A stretch of 64,000 nt of DNA from Gyromitra esculenta. Taxonomy: Eukaryota; Ascomycota; Pezizomycetes; Pezizales; Discinaceae. Numbering within the stretch: position 1 is the stretch's first letter; every line of letters begins with the position of its first letter. The translations under genes were made by a program, and so were the position numbers. Location: positions 1,612,001 through 1,676,000 of the forward strand of contig JBCAML010000011.1 of NCBI GenBank assembly GCA_038503075.1. The letters run 5' to 3'. Below the pieces are notes generated by a model. The model ran no database searches. It saw only the letters and a list, made by a program, of their open reading frames with translations, and was not told the DNA's origin. Shown one piece after another: positions 60,143 through 64,000 of the stretch.

Positions 60143-62042
60143 GTTCACTTTGCAACTACCCGTAGAAGCATCGTTGCCAAGTTGATCTCCCATGATGAAC
60201 AGTTCCCAGATTTTGCTGTAGCTTGACACTACGATGCGCACCAAGCCCGTCCCAATTGGGGTCCTGTTGCAGCTGCCGGCCTGGTCTAGATGCCAAGGTC
60301 CCAGCTTGGATGGAGAGGACCTTTAACGATTGCTTTTGCAGCTTACATATTGGTCCTCTTGCTTACTTATATCCTCTCCAAACCGACGACGACGAACAAA
60401 GACAACATCGCCCACTTGTTTCCGCATATCCCCCCCTCCCCTCGCGCTTTCAGACGCATCTCGCTGGACGTCTGATGCGTAGTGAATAATAAATTTCGAA
60501 CGTGGTGATTGGAAAACACCTCTGACAAGGAAAGCAAAAAGAAACGCTTGCAAGGCAATAAAAAAAAGAAACTAAAAAGTTGGGGTACATAGAGTGGGCG
60601 GGTACCTTGCGAAAAAGGCATGTTACCCCACCCAATCGGCTCCGCAACGAAACCCCATCAAAGACAGTAAGTTTTTTATTTACTTTTCTTCCTTCCGTTT
60701 CCCCAGCCCATTACGCCCCGTCTATCGTACCACACTTCCGTTCCCTCACGTTGCTGTTCCCCCTCGCTGGTACTTGGGACCAGGAAAACGGGGCCAGGTT
60801 TCGAGACGAATGCCAAGAATAGCAGTAACCTCCCCAGAATCTTGTCTGTGCAAAACCCACCACCCACTCAACCCTTGCGAGTGTCTCACCAGTGCTGACA
60901 CTGATGACAGTCATTAGCCCGCCCAAAGATCCCCCGACCCCAACAGCATTCCCTTGTATCCTCCAAAACACTTAATCTTTGGTCGTCCTCTGAGAAACTC
61001 GAGCTTACCCACATGGGGCTGGGGGAGTCCATGTCCCGTATGTAATCTAACTGAAGACCTTCCGCTGCAGTAACAGGACGCAGGTGCCCGTCTCCCGGCG
61101 ATCCCTGGGATAAAATCGTTCTTGGCAAAAAAGGGTTCGTGGTAGGTATATAAACGAAACGTCATATTAAAAACCAAAAAAAAAAAAAAAAGACGACTGT
61201 GTAAAAAAGGAAAAAAAATACCTTGTATGATACCCCCCCTCCAAATAACGTTTTATCCGTAGACGAACAAAAAAATCTGAATTTAGAATAGTACTCAGAA
61301 TCAGGCTACCCAGAATCTTCTAGTGGTACAACAACCAACGGCTGGACTTATCCATAAACAGACAGTCTACCATTGCCCCCACAATGTTGTGATTTCAACA
61401 TGCTCCTTTGGACCTCTTTGTGCAAGGCAACCCATCAATTCCCCATCAATTATCGTTATGGAGAAAGAACTCGGTAAAATGTCAGCAAAAAACAGGAGTG
61501 TGGTTTCGACCAAATGATAGGTTGAGTGATGGTGTCCGAGGAAAAGCAGCCATGAGATGATTGGGAAAGTACTGCCTATTCTGTCACTACTGCCATCGGT
61601 TTTCTCAGGAAGAAATACGCGAGAGAAGGAATAGAGGGAGGGAGCGCTGATCATTGTCAAGAGGTGACATTGTGAAATAAAGTACTTTCGGTTCGTGCGT
61701 TGAGGCATAACCTGAGGTTTTATTAATTCTCTTGAGTCCTTCTCCATGAATCAGTATTTCCAAGGCTTTAGCTTAGGTATTGCCCTTAATAGCTGACAAC
61801 CAATGGACGAGAGCTGTGTGTATGGATTAGGTCAACAAAAAATAAATAATACTAAAGCACCGCTGGACGGTAACCACAATACTTCTACGCTACAATTCTG
61901 GTACGAAAGTATACTGTACGACAGAAGGATCGCCATCCAACCCATAATCCGATCCAGGGCTAATCCCGAGGGAACAAAAACCAAACCAAATCAGACAGAG
62001 TGGGCCATTCAGCACCTTGAGGGGATGGGATAAGGTACGTAC

Positions 62043-62268
62043 GTTCTTTTTAGCGTGATCGGCAAGAAACGCACGAAAGGCGTGGATCGCTTGCCCCAAC
62101 AACGCATTAACGGGCTTTCTGGGCGCAGGGCACTCAGACCCTTTTCCCTGCAAGGGAGGAGCTTTCCATGTGGGCGTTTTGGCCGCCACGAAAAACTCGA
62201 CGAAGGACCGGATAAGTTGTTCCATGGACTCAAGAGCAGAGTGAGCTCGGCCCTTCGAGTTGTCCGTG
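62043..62268 (-). pseudogene. Orphan coding-like exon or gene fragment
   Basis: On the minus strand an acceptor-like GTGTGTAG precedes 62268, and a consensus donor GTACGT follows 62043. Between them is a 75-codon frame with protein-like composition (ESMEQLIRSFVEFFVAAKTP, KPVNALLGQAIHAFRAFL). It is more GC-rich than its surroundings. No partner exon was found on either side, so it may be an isolated fragment of a gene or transposon. Family not recognised; other phases are also partly open, which weakens the case. Confidence 0.25.
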
Positions 62269-64000
62269 CTACACACACCACCATCGCTAGTAAACTAGGG
62301 TGGATTTATTGCAATTACGTGTTTGGGGTAGCACGAATGGGGGTAAAGGTGTGTTTGTAGCAATTGTGATATGTGACAAAGATGGAAAATAGAGTCGTTG
62401 GGAACCCAATCGCTTCTTGGGACGAACGATTAAAAAAAAAAAAGCCAGTTTAAAAAGAAAATATGGAGGGAGAAAAAAAAAAGGAATCGTTCGACGGTTG
62501 GAATATGGAGAACATGAACCTCCCCACGCCCATTCCCATGGTTATGTACAAAACAGCATTCAGTCGAAACACAAATGTATGTCAAACACATTATATTTCG
62601 CGATTTGAGCTACTAAAAAGAAAAGTGCTTTTCTACCCCTGCCAATTACAAACCTCTATCCTTTCTATGTGTGGGAAAATCATTAATATATGACAGGGGT
62701 GGGCTATAAGAGGAGTCATGGACGACTAACCGAGCTCGAATAACGTGATCGTCGGTTGGGGTCCTCCATGATGGGTTCCTCCGATTGGCAAATCTGACCA
62801 TTGCCCATCAACATCGCCAAAACCCAAATGCTAACACAAATGAACCCCAAAAAAATATATTCAAACGGAAAATAAGATAGAAAGGAGACCGGCGAAGAAA
62901 TCGGGGAACGGCGTTAATCCTTCCCCAAGAGTCAATACTGAGACAATTCCTACTTTTTATTTTTTTTACATGCATGTCGTCGTCCGTTCATCAGACAGGT
63001 TTTCTCCAGCATGCATGACTTTATTCAACAAAAAAACAAATGAATCTGCGGTTTGTACCGCTACCTATTTACGAATGCTTGTTGCAAATCACTGTTAAGT
63101 TAGCCCCCCCAGTATAACTTTTTTTTTTACTCCCTCAACTTCTCGAAATACTGATATTGGATCAAACTGAGCGTACATGTATGGATTACAAGAGAGATGC
63201 ATACTATTATTTACACTACCCCGTGTTTAGTCGTTATTGGATCGAGCTAATTGTTTTTCGGGGTGCCAAAAAAACTCTGTAGGGTATGCAGCTAGGTGGC
63301 AGGTGAACGGTACGCTCGGAGGATCATAAAATGCCTATCATATAGAACCCAAGGGTTTAATAGCTCAGAAAGTTCGGTTTCAGCCCACTTAACCTAGACA
63401 AAAAAAAAAAAAGAATCGCATCGCTAATCATCGAGAGGGTGAAGCAGTTCAATATTGTGGTTCGGGCCATTACGAAGAAGGTTCAAAGAGGGATGATCCA
63501 ATTAGGTACCACAATCTCGTATGGCGAAACCCGTGTCCCCATCAAGAAAGTCTTGCAGCAGGAAGGGCAGAAGGAGCGCCTACCCTCTCTACTATACTGC
63601 TACCTCCAACAAACCTGCTGGTGTAGGATTTTACAGGTTACTGAAATGGACCAAGTTCGCAACCGAACGGGAACGTCAACCGGAGTACCGTGGATGCGCT
63701 CTTTCATGTGGGCCGAATCGTGATGTTTCTTTTCTGGTTTTTCCAGTGCCCTGAATTGTGCCTGATTACAAGATGCCTTGTCTTCTTCAGAGCGTACACA
63801 AACGGGAATTGAACGAAACGATCCGGCAGTAATTCCCGGCCCCTTACAAGCTTCATCTCGGGAACGCAAAAGCTGGGGTAGATCTGGATTCTCCCTTTCT
63901 TTCTTTCTTTCCTTTCTTTCCCCAGATTTTTGATTCTTTCATTAGGTGCGGCCTTTTTATTTCATTTTCCTAACATGCGTGTGGCTATAATGATGATGAT

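Larger units (their letters stand above)
58458..64000. other. Right-hand spacer, promoter of the Zn2Cys6 gene and beyond
   Basis: The first 1-2 kb is the promoter side of the minus-strand regulator gene. It contains a GGAT/GGAC minisatellite (59698-59768), a long C-rich tract (60097-60142), several A/T homopolymers, a coding-like orphan segment at 62043-62268 on the minus strand, and a TTTC microsatellite (63892-63920). Frames at 63439-63754 are open in two phases without recognisable motifs. No other gene is supported. Confidence 0.5.

Noticed and set aside
63439..63869. Overlapping frames of 77-94 codons near the right edge
   Set aside because: Three phases are open over the same bases and none shows a family motif or splice structure.

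Overview
The window is nuclear DNA of a filamentous ascomycete. The evidence is short spliceosomal introns (about 50-170 nt, GTATGT/GTAAGT-type donors, CTAAC/CTGAC-like branch points) and typical fungal gene content: a Fus3/Kss1/Pmk1 MAP kinase, Tps2, Cog5, a Pho84-type phosphate transporter and a Zn2Cys6 regulator. Only nine genes can be supported in 64 kb, separated by deserts of 5-11 kb that are rich in homopolymer runs, microsatellites and small non-autonomous transposons. That architecture is what one expects of a large, repeat-laden Pezizomycetes genome of the truffle type. This is an inference from layout, not a species identification.

Layout: 1-549, 3' end of a microbial-type PARG (ADP-ribose glycohydrolase-like) gene running in from the left edge; 550-11925, gene desert with a complete hAT-type MITE (5671-6120); 11926-13126 (-), two-exon gene of unknown function; 13127-16253, spacer ending in the pyrimidine-rich leader of the MAP kinase gene; 16254-17634 (+), five-exon MAP kinase; 19010-22273 (+), six-exon trehalose-6-phosphate phosphatase; 23183-24379 (-) COG5 and 24895-26352 (-) F-box/ankyrin protein, two intronless and strikingly GC-rich genes; 26353-32640, spacer with a pogo/Fot1-type MITE (31006-31178); 32641-34594 (+), five-exon phosphate:H+ symporter; 34595-44735, desert with a PIF/Harbinger-like MITE (38909-39391); 44736-47591 (+), three-exon large F-box protein; 47592-56627, desert with microsatellites; 56628-58457 (-), Zn2Cys6 transcription factor with an AT-hook; 58458-64000, spacer with tandem repeats and one orphan coding-like segment.

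The genes do not form a pathway or a biosynthetic cluster. They are housekeeping and signalling genes: stress and morphogenesis signalling (MAPK), stress metabolite synthesis (trehalose), Golgi tethering (COG5), nutrient uptake (phosphate) and ubiquitin adaptors (two F-box proteins). The most distinctive content is the set of three structurally complete MITEs from three superfamilies, each with recognisable terminal inverted repeats and target-site duplications, plus a 12-bp telobox-like motif that recurs more often than chance predicts. No CRISPR, prokaryotic mobile element or viral gene was seen.

All exon boundaries are hand-derived from reading frame and splice consensus. No database search was possible.
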